From Macrothele yani (taxonomy: Eukaryota > Arthropoda > Arachnida > Araneae > Macrothelidae): a stretch of 64,000 bases of DNA. The notes under the pieces are model-generated. The model did not search any database and was not told where the DNA came from. It was given only the letters and a program-made list of their open reading frames with translations. Shown here one piece after another: positions 1 through 9,759 of the stretch (its first letter is position 1; each line of letters begins with the position of its first letter). Location: assembly GCA_039090855.1 (NCBI GenBank), contig CM077025.1, positions 100,234,489 to 100,298,488 on the forward strand, written 5' to 3'. The position numbers and the translations under genes are program-made.

Positions 1-1080
1 AATAAAAAGAAAACTCCACGATGCGCGAAACATAGGGGAATTAGTGCGGGTAGCTTAAGGCTAATTAATTTTTCCTAAACGCCTACTGCCAATTTACGTT
101 TGTCTCAATGGACGAAAATTATTTAAATACTGTTGAATACCTAGCAAGAAACCATACGACAGTTATTTGAATTTTTTATTTATTTTATGCACAACCAAGT
201 AAGTTATATGATAGTCGTAGAATACATAACGCGAGGATAACAAAAAAGCTGAACAAACGCGCATACTTAAAAGCGACTCCTGATACAGAGGAAATGAATT
301 TTAAGCTTACATATATCAAGTGGAAAGGACAAAAAAGGAAGAAAGAGATATACACAATAAATCAGGTTAGTACAAATAATTGTAAAAGACGAACACGTGA
401 TATCAGAAGTTACCGTGTCATGATAATTCCTACCTAAAAGCAAAATCCAACGCAATTTCCAACGGCATTATCACAGGTACAATGTATACAACAAGGTGGT
501 ACACTGCATACGCATACCAAAAACAAAAAAAATCTATAAAACACGTGTCTAGAGCAAAAAAAAAAAAAAAAGGAAAACATACAATAAGGATGCATCCGCA
601 GAGAAAGACAGACATTGTCAGAAATCACAAGTGTACAGCAACAAATGAGTTCACATATTACGGAACTCTACAGCCAATGTTAGGCCTCAATAGGAAGCTT
701 TGTCAAAGCTCGCGTCATTAAAAAAAAAAAAAAAATTTCATCTCGTGGTATAGTGTGCGTGAGCCTCCTTGCAGCTCATAACGTTATTTCACTAGTTCGT
801 GAAAATATTTTGGGTAAAATTTCGATACACTCTGTGCCAAAAGAAAAGGGGAAAAAAACCGCATCACACACAAGGAATCATCCAATCAAAATGAAAATTG
901 GTGTGTGCAATGTGCATGTGTAGGAAAGGAAATGATTGCAATTCCAGAGCAGTTGGGCCATTTACTTGGATAAAACAGCTACGCGAGTGGAACAAGTCAG
1001 TACGTTGTAACGTCGCATCTGGCTCACATACAATCGGTTAACCAGCGTGGCATAGACGTATACAGCTCACGGATACTGCC
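1..1080. other. No gene recognised; AT-rich DNA
   Basis: I see only AT-rich sequence with homopolymer A runs (about 547-561 and 721-735). Short open frames on both strands are of chance length and resemble no family I know. Confidence 0.6.
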
Positions 1081-1084
1081 CTGA

Positions 1085-1640
1085 CGTATAGCATGCAAAA
1101 TGGTATCCAAATTACTGCTCAGTTCGCCGCCATTCCGTGCGCTGGCACGCTCGTCTCCAGACATGTATGCACTGGAAGTCCGCGCCAAATGCTAACTGTG
1201 ACTCATCACTGAAAACAACAGGAAGACACTGAACACTATTCCACGTTGACTGGGCCGAACACCACGACAGCTGGTGACAGCGATGCTCGCTTGTCACTGG
1301 TAGGCGGCGGAGTGGCCTCCTCGAATGCAGTCCCTCTTCCTCAAGTCATCTGGCAACGGTCCACATGGCCACTTCCGTACCTGTAGACGACGTTACATGG
1401 TCACAGTTGATTAGGAGCAACGAATTCGTTTGTGTTTGTGAGACACTCACAATCGCTTGGTTCTCGCGTTCTGTCGTTACCCTCGGCCGTCCACTGCCCT
1501 CTTGCCCTCCTCGACACATTGACGCCAACATCATCCAATTATCGCGTCGCTCTGACCCAACGGACTGGTGATAAGGCGACTTGACCAACCGGCCTCTATC
1601 AGCCCAGTCATTCTTCTTCATTTAAACGCTGAACTTATGG
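1085..1640 (-). pseudogene. Tc1-type transposase fragment
   Basis: On the minus strand, 1621-1346 encodes a piece with the Tc1 inter-domain signature GRPRVTTEREN (second half of the bipartite DNA-binding region). In the next block, 1297-1112, FSDESQLAF is the first catalytic-aspartate motif of the DDE domain, followed by a WRR-type motif. Known role of the family: cut-and-paste transposition into TA sites. Stops separate the blocks, and the last third of the catalytic domain (second Asp and Glu) is missing, so this is a dead remnant. I could not find terminal inverted repeats. Confidence 0.75.
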
Positions 1641-2640
1641 TACTGTGTACGGACCCGACGTCGAGTTATTCTCACAATAGTTGGAAGTTAGTGCAACCGC
1701 AATCCTCTGTAACAGTTGCCCCTGCTTGCGAGGCTATCTCTTGATATAGCCCCTTCGACGCACTGTTCCCATGAGATATGGCGGCCTTTATTTCGTTTTC
1801 GGTTGTTATTTTTTAATCATTTGAATATTCGACATGAGATACTCACATGCAGATTTTCATCAGGACCAAACGACTTTCTCGGGGTGTTTCGTTTTTCTTT
1901 CTTTTTCAAACACTGCTTGCTAAACGTACCTATTCACTCAATTACACAAGATTGATCTGAACACAGTATTTCGTTTAAAGGCTATGTAGTTCGCTAGGTT
2001 TTTTTATCTGGCTATTTTCACAAAAATTGGTTTACACAAAAAATACTTTTCACAAAAATTAGTTTTCACAAAATTTTAGTTTACGAGGTGCTTCAACAGG
2101 CAAAACCTCCTCTTACCACAGGATATATTTCGTTTTGCCACATTAAATGGGAAAATGTAAGGCGTCTTGCGAATAACAGTATGAAACAAAATCCAAAACT
2201 GGATGGCATAGGTAGCATATGATTAATTTGAAATAGCGTCACACATGACGACAGACATTGACACAAAGGAATCAATGAATACGCTTTAAAGCCTCCTAGT
2301 TTTGGTGGAGGTTGATCCCTGGTGTCTACAAGCAGTCTATAACATGTCAGTTCCTATTCATTTTGTTTAATTTTTGCGATTCCTCTCTGATACAACTCAT
2401 AGATATTTCGACCACTATTCACGAAATATTTCCTTTCTGTGATGTTTTTAGGTACATTAATTTCGTATTTACAGAGACGTCTAGAGTGATATCGGTTTCC
2501 ACGCCACCCAGGAGGTACGATATCCGACGCGTTAACCTTTTAGCAAAATGCTGGGCGGTTTCCCTCATAGTACAAAGAATCTTCATACCACGAGGCCTAT
2601 TTCCCGTTAAAAAACATTGTTAAATCTAAATTTTCTATTC
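1641..2640. other. No gene recognised
   Basis: AT-rich sequence. Around 2019-2080 the motif TTTTCACAAAAATT recurs three to four times in a row, a short degenerate tandem repeat. I see nothing else of note. Confidence 0.5.
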
Positions 2641-3144
2641 CTAAGCAGCAGCAGCAGCTTTCTTTCCCGACTTTTTCTTCAACAGGGTCTTAAAATTCTT
2701 CGGAAGACAGAGGAGATACAACAGCAACTTTCGGTGTTTTCTTTGCAGAAGAATCGTTTCTCTTCCTAAAAATGCATTCATGCCTTTCTTCAATTTCGGC
2801 AATCTATTTCTCTTCCTTTTTCTTCTTTTCACCAAACCTTGAATTTCCGTGCATATTGCATTGTTAAGAGTAGACTCAGCTTCTATTCTGGAAAGAATGG
2901 CATCACCTAACCCTCGCTTTGAAAATGATTTTGAAATTTCTCTAACACACGATATGGTAATATGCGACCCCTTGTCTCCTCTATCTTCTTGTCTATCTTT
3001 CTTCATGCTTGCTAAATGCTCTACCTCCGTCAAGATTTTGTCACCGACAAGGGAAATAACCTTTTCTTGATCTTCTTCTTCATAAATTTCGTTTTCCTTG
3101 TACAAGGTTCTCAGTCCAATTTCTTGATCATCGTACTTGCCCAA
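2641..3144 (-). CDS. Purine-rich open frame, basic 167-residue hypothetical protein
   Basis: An uninterrupted frame of 167 codons whose product is rich in Lys, Arg and Glu, with a cluster KRRKRKRNR in its second half and an Ala run at the C-terminus. I do not recognise it. It lies just downstream, on the same strand, of the FEN1-like pseudogene that ends near 3385, and could be a degraded 3' part of that element. The strand is purine-rich (GAA/AAG repeats), which by itself keeps a frame open and yields a Lys/Glu-rich translation, so chance is a real alternative. Confidence 0.2.
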   Translation of the reverse strand: MGKYDDQEIGLRTLYKENEIYEEEDQEKVISLVGDKILTEVEHLASMKKDRQEDRGDKGSHITISCVREISKSFSKRGLGDAILSRIEAESTLNNAICTEIQGLVKRRKRKRNRLPKLKKGMNAFLGRETILLQRKHRKLLLYLLCLPKNFKTLLKKKSGKKAAAAA

Positions 3145-3384
3145 GGTCTGCTGAGCTTCATCATCTTGATATTCTTCATCTCCGAACTCTTTCTTCTTAC
3201 TTGTCCTTCATTTCGCACGCATGCACTTTCTATATTTCGTTATTTTTTTTTATTTTCTTCTTATTTTCTCCAAAACGGAGCCCCTAAACATCAATTTTGC
3301 CGAAACCCAAGCACCGAATAAAACCAAAACAATTATCAAAAGATAATTCGTCTTAATAACATACACAATCGGTAGATTTCCGTT

Positions 3385-3967
3385 TTACTCACTCAAGCTT
3401 TCTCGGTTTCTCAAACTTTTTCCCTTACCAGAAAATTGTGATGTGGTGTCTGAACCCGTGAAAGCATGGAAAAAGGGCAATGCTTGCGACATATTTTCTC
3501 CGAGACCTTGGCAGATGGCGTTGCTATGATAATATCGGAAGTGTTTACCCTTACTAAATGCAACCAATAGTTGAATATTAGATTTGTAAGTCTGTAGCTC
3601 GCAAAAATGCCTACTAGTACTACAATAACATCTGTGTCAACTGTGCTTATGAGGATGGTAGTTGCACCCTTTTGCAGTGCATCCAATATATGAAGACACA
3701 TTCTCGCATCAGCTTCTTCTTGGTTAGTTTCAGGCATCGGCGCACTGTTGTTTTTGGAAATAACAGATTTACCATAAATGATGTATATTTCTTTACCTTC
3801 TTGTACGTCATGAGCTTCGACTGCATCACTTAGTAGGTTAAACAGTTCTGTCTTGTTTTCTGAATTCTGCAAGAATGTAACAAAGTTTTTGGGGAGTATG
3901 GTTTCCCTTGTAACTTTCCTCCGTTCTCCCTTCCCTCTCTTAGCGCGTGTAGTTTCTTTCAGACTGT
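3385..3967 (-). pseudogene. C-terminal FEN1/PIN-like nuclease segment
   Basis: Seen: EEADARMCLHILDALQKGA, STVDTDVIVVLVG, and in a shifted frame FHAFTGSDTTSQFSGKGK. Known: FEN1/XPG nucleases coordinate metal with acidic residues in an EAE-type motif, a second acidic motif near SEDSD, and a helix-hairpin region with a GCDY-type motif. The order and spacing here (EAD, then DTD, then TGSDTTS) mirror that arrangement, which is why I infer a PIN/XPG-I-like fold. A frameshift lies near 3567-3411, and the protein ends soon after GKGK, which is short for the family, so the C-terminus is lost. Confidence 0.55.
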
Positions 3968-4736
3968 CTTACTTGTATATGTCCCACACAACATCGATTC
4001 TTGGGCAATCCTGAAGTTGGCTCTTGATCCATGGTAAGAAGACCATATCACTATATTCTCCAAATGTACATGCATCATATTTAGGAAGTGCATGTACAAT
4101 GACAGGTCCATCAAATACTTTGGCATCAAAGTTTGGTACATCGTGGTCTTTAATTGGATATAGGCAGGAAGGTAAATCTGATTTATCGCTAGTCAGTTGT
4201 AGATCCCCGTGTTTACTTAAAGACGGAGGCCAAGCATGGTTCTCGTGGGAAAAGAACTCCGAAGAATCGCCTTGACGCACTTGGCATGATATGAAAAGTT
4301 GGCCGTAGTCACTTTTTAGCTCATCCTTGTGATCAAATTTACTATTTCGAGTCCTATGTTCAGGTCGAGGGATGAGTAGCACACGATTTGTTTTCAATGG
4401 ACAATTTCTAGAAATTGTCCTATCTATTAGAACATCCTTTACATATGATGTGTATTGGTTTGTTGCTATTGTTTCCATTGTGCGCATTGCACTCGCCACT
4501 GGCTCTCCAGCACAGTCATGACTGAAAATGTTGATTAGTTCGTCACACTCCAGAAAAGGATTAAACTTCGATGAGATAGTTTCAACTAAATTGTTGACTT
4601 GATCTATGAATGTTTTCTGGGTAGAAAAATCTTGGTCATGGCTTTTGTTATCGCCGTTGTGTAACGTACCAGGAGATGTGATGTACCTGCCAGAAGGACG
4701 CACACGACATAAAGGCAGATAGGAATCAGAATAAAT

Positions 4737-4811
4737 GTCCGCGTAGCTCAATTGGTAGAGCAACTTATTCCGGAATGAGTGGACCCGGGTTCGAACCCCG
4801 GCGTAGACCAA
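4737..4811 (+). tRNA. tRNA-like sequence (probable pseudo-tRNA)
   Basis: A cloverleaf can be drawn. There is a 7-bp acceptor stem with one mismatch, a D-arm with A-box TAGCTCAATTGGTAGAGC, an anticodon stem ACTTA/TGAGT, and a perfect T-arm around GTTCGAACC (B box). The anticodon loop has 8 bases (TTCCGGAA) instead of 7, so the anticodon cannot be assigned. It sits in the middle of the FEN1-like pseudogene, so it arrived later, either as a tRNA copy or as the head of a SINE. Confidence 0.5.
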
Positions 4812-4959
4812 AAATGACGGAGAAATTCACTTCGTTATAGTTGGAAACTTCTGCTAGGTTGTGAAATTCATCCAGAAGACGTGACAGTTCAGGACCTGAA
4901 ACCATCCACCTTTTAAAAACATCCCGATTCTCGGTCAGACCTACTGCACCACCTGAGAC

Positions 4960-4976
4960 TTTTACTATCTTGTTTA
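4960..4976. repeat. Left copy of putative target duplication
   Basis: TTTTACTATCTTGTTTA here and TTTTACTAACTTGTTA at 6230-6245 bracket the ~149-bp tandem array and lie at the point where the FEN1-like reading frame is interrupted. Confidence 0.5.
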
Positions 4977-6229
4977 CGCTTTCCAACCGTAGTTTGAAGA
5001 AGCGTATATGCTCCAGCTTTGTCCGTCCGTCCGTCTGTCCTCACGATAACTGGCGTAAAAATGGTTCAATTTCGATGAAATTTTAGTATGTGGTAGGGGA
5101 CCACCCGGGGACGAACCCTATTGAAAATGGGACAAATGGGGTCACAGGTCACGACGTAGGAGCGGGATCAATTTCATTGCACTTATACGTCATAACTTGC
5201 GTAAATAGGGTTCGATTTCAATGAAATTTGACTATGTGGTAAGGGACAGCTGGAGACGAACCCTATTCAAAATGGGTGAATTGGGGTCAAAGGTCAGGAC
5301 ATAAGAGCGGGATGCATTCCATTGCCTTTATGCATCATAACGCGTGTAAAAATGGTTCGATTTTGATGAAAGTCGTTAACCTACCGTTTTCTGGTAATAG
5401 AAATCGTTTTAGCTTGATCTCGACTTTAGGAAAATTCGTTTAGTGGGTTAATAACCACCCCGAATTACCACGTTTTTAGTGTAATGTCATGGCGTCGTCC
5501 GATTAGATGTTGGCGCGCGGTCACGCCATCTGTCTCATTACGTCACGCGTTGTGTGCGCATGTTCGTCCGCACGATAACTTGCGTAAAAATCGTTCGATT
5601 TCGATGAAATTTTAGTATGTGGTAGGGCAACACCTGGGAAGGAACCCTATTGAAAGTGAACGAAATAGGTTCAAAGGTCAGGACATCGGAGCGGGATCCA
5701 TTCCACTGCTCGTATGCGTCATAACTAACGTAAAAAAGGTTCGATTTCGATTAAATTTTAGTATGTGGTAGGGGATCAACTGGGGATAAACCCTATTGAA
5801 AATTGGAAAAATAGGGTCAAAGGTCAGGACATAGGAGCGGAATCACTTCCATCGCCATTATGCGTCATAACTTACGTAAAAATGTTTCGATTTATATGAA
5901 TTGTTAGTATGTTGTAAGGACCTGCCTGGGGACGAATCCTATTGAAAATGGGCGAAATGTGTCAAAGGTTAGGACACAGAAGCGGGATCTATTCCATAGC
6001 CCTTATGCATCATAACTTACGTAAAATTGTTTCGATTGCGACAAAACTTTATCATGTTATTTCGGAGGTATATTGAACCAGTTCTGTTGAATATCATCGA
6101 AATGGGATCAAAGGTCAGGGCACAGGAGTGAGATTTATTCCACAGCCATTTTCCTCATAACTTGAGTAATAATTTGAGTAATGATTTCTAGTATGTTGAA
6201 AAGCGTATCATAAGCAATGCATTGCATGA
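4977..6229. repeat. Insertion made of ~149-bp tandem repeats
   Basis: After a GTCCGTCCGTCC stretch (5018-5035), a unit recurs about every 148-150 bp. Each unit begins CATAACTTGCGTAAAA, then GGTTCGATTTCGATGAAA, AGTATGTGGTAGGGGA, GAACCCTATTGAAAATGGG, and GGTCAAAGGTCAGGACA. Starts lie near 5043, 5191, 5338, 5574, 5710, 5858, 6009 and 6157. Between about 5370 and 5565 the array is interrupted by unrelated sequence. The block is inserted in the FEN1-like pseudogene and flanked by a ~16-bp imperfect duplication. Confidence 0.75.
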
Positions 6230-7075
6230 TTTTACTAACTTGTTATTTTGTTCAAGTGCCTGGTCCAAAGGCATACTTGAGAATTTCCTGTTAATCTTCA
6301 GGAAGGACCAGCTACTCTGAAACTGATCCTTGATGCTGTCAGGAATACACTTCATATCTTTAATATGCACGGGAAGCCAACGGGCATAATTTGTGTGGGC
6401 TAAGATAAAGAACCAAGGAGCAAGTTGTTCCATAACTTCGACATAGAAAGGCAAGTTTCTTTCACGGTGAGAACGAACGAATATCAAAACTTTAATTTCT
6501 AATTCCAGGATAAGGTTCCAGAATTCAAACGTAGGGTTCTTTTCAACCATTTCTTTCTCCCACTTTGCAAAAGCGTCATCATCATGTGGTCCAGGTAAAG
6601 ATGTGAATGCTTTATGCTGAAGCATTGCCAAAAAAAGAGCTGTTACTTGATGTGCGTGCCTTGTTCTAGTTAGATGCGATGTTATCAGGAAGGAGTTGGC
6701 CATTCCGGATGACGCAATTTTGGCTCCAGTAAGCCATTGTGTCCACCCATGATCCTGTAGCTGATCACCAACCATACTCCACATAGCCATCTCAAAATGA
6801 AGACCACCCATCATAACAACATACTTACTTTCACCATACATTTCTGGCCAGTGCCACTGAACATACTTGGCAAAGGCGAACAGTGGTTGATCGACAGCTA
6901 TGATTGGTACCTGGCCTGCATTGCAACTTTCGGTGATACGTCTTAAAATTTCCATGCCATGTTTTACCATGGCGATACTTGCAGCTTTCTCCTCGAACAA
7001 AGGTAAAAGAGAAACTATACCTGGCGTAATTGTAACCTCAGCTTGACGAGATGCATGATAAGCACCCCAGGACAC
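6188..7075 (-). pseudogene. Central segment of the FEN1-like family gene
   Basis: A 295-codon open stretch. Recognisable blocks in order are the acidic/aliphatic start (SWGAYHASR), IIAVDQPLFAFAKYVQW, VVMMGGLHFEMAMW, a run with ARWLPVHIKDM, and the end SMPLDQALEQNNKLVKS. The coding match stops abruptly near 6230, where the tandem-repeat insertion begins, and resumes at 4976 with a similar short stretch (NKIVKVSGGAVGLTE). It is the longest open frame of the pseudogene. The polypeptide role is unknown. Confidence 0.65.
6230..6245. repeat. Right copy of putative target duplication
   Basis: See 4960-4976; fifteen of the sixteen shared positions agree. Confidence 0.5.
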
Positions 7076-7214
7076 TTGATCATCCTTCTCTTTAGTCTTT
7101 ACAGAGAATGGGAATGCTATGTTTCATCCACTGTAATTCTTCTTCCTCAGCCTTTTCCAAATAGCCTTCCATATTCTGTGTTGGCATGTCTAGCACTTTA
7201 ATGTTATCAGTGTT

Positions 7215-7820
7215 TCAAGCTACAGCTGGAGCAATACGATAGCTATCTGGTAGTGACAGCTTCGTGCTGCAGTCAACAGGTGGAACAGTGATTTGAGGTC
7301 TGGAAATACCATCGTTCAAAACACTTGGAAAGTGAAATACGCTGGTGCTGGTTCCATGGAACGACCCTTGAGAAGTTGTTGAGGATGGGTTATGGTCGAT
7401 GTTGTCAAGTGCACCTACTGTGAATAGTTCCTTGCGGAGTTCAGTGGGACAGACCAAATCATCATCCCTGTAACGTTGACAGACAGCTGTTGTGTGTCAG
7501 TCATCTACTTCTAGCACCCGGTCGTAGCTCACACTAATCCCACGCTCATGAAGTTGTGTGACCAATGTCTTGCTTCTTGTGTGGGTATGAACAGAGATTC
7601 CCAGAAATAGCGGTAGTGGACATTCTTTAGACTTTGTGTGGCGCATATTTGTTGCAGATGTGGAAATTCTCGTTTTGTAGTTCAATACTATCAACTGGCA
7701 AATGGTGAGGCATGCTTTGGTATTTGAAACACTCTGTTCCTTTATGTTCGGGCCATAGAGTAACATGGATACCATAGTTTTCAAGATCGCTGGTAATGAT
7801 TGCTCTTTACAGCCTGACAT
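7215..7820 (-). pseudogene. Second segment of the FEN1-like family gene
   Basis: Two frames in succession. The 7820-7497 piece contains ECPLPLFLGISVHTHTRSKTL and ends GISVSYDRVLEVDD. The 7457-7215 piece carries VCPTELRKELFTVGALDNIDHNP and SSTTSQGSFHGTSTSV. In the family as I remember it these blocks are adjacent and among the most conserved, but no biochemical role is known to me. A stop lies between them, and further stops separate this part from the N-terminal segment at 7982. Confidence 0.6.
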
Positions 7821-7981
7821 AAAGTTACCAGAGAATTGAGGAACAACTGCATCCGAAATTTTGAAAACCGGTCCATTGATAGAGCTTCTTGGTCGAAATC
7901 ACGTGATTGCATAGCACCTGTCAGGAATTTCTTGAGACCCTTATTGAATACCAACAGTACGTTTTTACCATCAGACTACTC

Positions 7982-8685
7982 TTAACAATCGCCAAGAAAG
8001 TGTTCGAGTAGCTTTGTTTTAAGTCTCGATTTGTTGATCATCTTTGAAAATCCCAAAATCCCAAGCCGCTCTTCATACAAACTATGTAAATCAGTAAGTT
8101 TGAATAAATAATTTCCCTCTTCGACGGACAATTCTATGTACATAACAAATTCCACAAACACACGAGATTCTGACATTTTCTCACTACTGTTATCAAATGA
8201 TAATGCATCTCTCTTTCTCTCCATACCTCTATGGCGATTCTTGTAAGCTGTTAAACATGTGTTGTGATATTTTGCTTCGATGGCTATCAAATCTCCACCA
8301 GCTGTTCGTGCTAAGAGTTCTGTATCTTGTAATTCACTAGCCACATCTCTCAGAGTATTGTCTAGCGTTAATGTTGAGCAATTATGAAGCAGTCCTTCTG
8401 TGTCCATACAGAATATGCATCGTTCGTCCCACGTACTTGTAGATGCTGTATTACTTGATTGACGAGCAGACTTTCGGCCACCCTCATTTGATTCACATTT
8501 ACGTTTCTTCTTTTGTCGTTCTCTGGTTCGATCCAGTTTTGACCTAGAAAACTTAAGTCGACACTGCTTGTGCCACTTGGCATGGTTTTCCAATAAATGA
8601 GTTGCATTTCCACATTCAGGAAGCTCAACTGGAAAACAATCAAGTTGCCTGAACTCCTCTACAATGTGTAGAAACTCATCTTAGT
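7982..8685 (-). pseudogene. N-terminal Cys/His-rich segment of the FEN1-like family gene
   Basis: The frame holds KWHKQCRLKF followed by a basic stretch (KKKRKC), then CIFCMDTEG, and later AKYHNTCLTAYKNRHRG. The paired Cys-x2-Cys, His and Cys residues look like a metal-binding module, probably for DNA binding or protein contact (inference). It is open for over 200 codons and continues upstream to about 8685 in the same frame (ECGNATHLLENHAKWH), so the true start may lie beyond. It is the best-preserved part of the pseudogene together with 6188-7075. Function of this region in the family is unknown to me. Confidence 0.6.
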
Positions 8686-9160
8686 TTTACATGCGTCGTC
8701 AGGAGGTCTATCTGTTAGGGACCTCAAATCTCCACCATCAGTCATGGGTATGGCAAATAATGCACTTTTCCCAATTCATGATTTCTTATAACAAATTCTT
8801 ACTATTCTTATTTATGATAACTTCATATTATTCAGCAATCTGTCAACAAAGAAACAAACAAAAACAATTTTAAAAAAAAGAAACAAACAAAAAGCAAAGA
8901 AAAGTCGAAAAATTGCAGGTACATTCTAAAGAAAACAAAGATAGCGTCGTATTTCAAGATGGCGGACACTGAAATCGGGCACCCCCCTCTAAATTGATAG
9001 TACTGAGGGTATATAAGAACTGAGCAAAATTTGGCGCTTTAATCCAGCACGTCACGATTCTGCCTATTATTTGCTCTAAGCTACCACACTATCAGTTTTC
9101 AAAGGTTGAACCATGAAAGTTGATGGGTAGCAACCTTGGACCTTTGGCTTTAGAGATAAG
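8686..9160. other. No gene recognised
   Basis: AT-rich, with an AAACAAACAAAAA-like low-complexity run at about 8855-8900. The far end (about 9076-9160) may be the 3' untranslated part of the neighbouring mariner element, whose coding region ends at 9161. Confidence 0.4.
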
Positions 9161-9478
9161 TCACTCAATGTAGGATCCATTGGCTTCACTACATTGCAGC
9201 CAACGTTGCTTCCACGACAAGAACGCACGTTGGTAAAACTCCGAAGGTTGGTCATCACACCACTTCCTGACACACGCAATGAGTTCTGCGTCACTGTGAA
9301 ATGCTTTCCCACGTAGATGTGCCTTCAGACGACCAAACAGATAAAACTCTGATGGTGCTAGGTCTGGCCTGTACGGTGGTTGTGGCACAAGCGTCCAGTC
9401 CTGTCGAGTCACTTTCTGCACTGTCATCTGTGCAGTGTGCGGTCTCGCGTTATCGTGTTGCAGTTTGATGTCCTCGGC
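9161..9478 (-). pseudogene. Mariner transposase, C-terminal part
   Basis: Minus-strand reading after the foldback element gives AEDIKLQHDNARPHTA (second catalytic Asp), then PYRPDLAPSEFYLFGRLK and AHLRGKAF, ending with SEANGSYIE and a stop at 9161. It continues, in frame and without loss, from the N-terminal part that stops at 13934. Mariner transposases use a DD34D triad. Counting 34 residues from the HDN aspartate reaches the E of PSEF, so the third acidic residue here is Glu, not Asp. Confidence 0.8.
9470..9478. repeat. Left 9-bp target duplication of foldback element
   Basis: GTCCTCGGC directly precedes the element end GGTGTCACGTCAATTCG. The identical GTCCTCGGC follows the opposite end at 13934-13942. 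Confidence 0.9.
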
Positions 9479-9480
9479 GG

Positions 9481-9620
9481 TGTCACGTCAATTCGTCACG
9501 TGCGTCAATTCGTCGACTACGTCAATTCGTCGCCTGCGTCAATTCGTCGACCACGACGATTCGTCGAGCGTCAATTCGTCACGGACAAATTCGTCGACTA
9601 CGTCAATTCGTCGCGTTTAC
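9481..9620 (+). repeat. Terminal minisatellite, left arm
   Basis: The decamer TCAATTCGTC recurs about seven times at 10-20 bp intervals, separated by short variable linkers such as ACGTG and GACTACG. The inverse copy forms 13835-13930. Confidence 0.9.
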
Positions 9621-9759
9621 AGATTTTGGTTACATACAAAACAAATGCAGGAAAACGTACGATTTCGAACGTCTTCCTCCCTGATCAAATTTATAAAGTT
9701 TGGACACTCAGACAGGATAGGAATATTACGCTTTTTCTTTGGCACTAAAAATATTAGAC

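Larger units (their letters stand above)
3969..4986 (-). pseudogene. Pre-nuclease segment of the FEN1-like family gene
   Basis: From 4986 the frame reads GGAVGLTENRDVFKRWMVSG and PELSRLLDEF, is then interrupted by the tRNA-like sequence, and continues through FSHDCAGEPVAS, NQYTSYVKDVLIDRTISRN, GQLFISCQVRQGDSSEFFSH, PPSLSKHGDLQL, KVFDGPVIVHALPKYDACTF and DVVWDIYK. An in-frame TAA at about 3968 ends it, and the same frame continues on the other side as DSLKETTRAKRGKGERR. The spacing and order agree with my memory of the intact family. Confidence 0.65.
3385..8685 (-). pseudogene. Decayed gene of a large uncharacterised animal family with a FEN1/PIN-like C-terminal domain
   Basis: Read from 8685 down to 3385, successive minus-strand segments follow the block order I recall for a multi-copy family of 'uncharacterized' invertebrate proteins. 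The order is: Cys/His-rich N-terminus; a NIDHNPSSTT/SFHGT block; a VDQPLF/GGLHFEM block; PLDQALEQNNK; GGAVGLTE/RRWM-like and GPELSRLLDEF; FFSHENHAWPPSLS; TFGEYSDMVFLPW and DVVWDIYK; SLKETTRAKRGKGERR; EEADARM; STVDTDVIVV; HAFTGSDTTSQFSGKGK. Stops, frameshifts, a tandem-repeat insertion (4977-6229) and a tRNA-like sequence (4737-4811) break it. No introns are evident over about 4 kb of coding sequence, which suggests a mobile or retrocopied gene. The family match is from memory; the nuclease assignment is inference. Confidence 0.7.

Noticed and set aside
430..721. Several 60-80-residue frames on both strands
   Set aside because: They come from low-complexity A/T runs, overlap each other and show no family motif.
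1716..2623. Plus-strand frames of 79 and 103 residues
   Set aside because: Phe/Ser-rich chance translations in AT-rich DNA; no recognisable domain.
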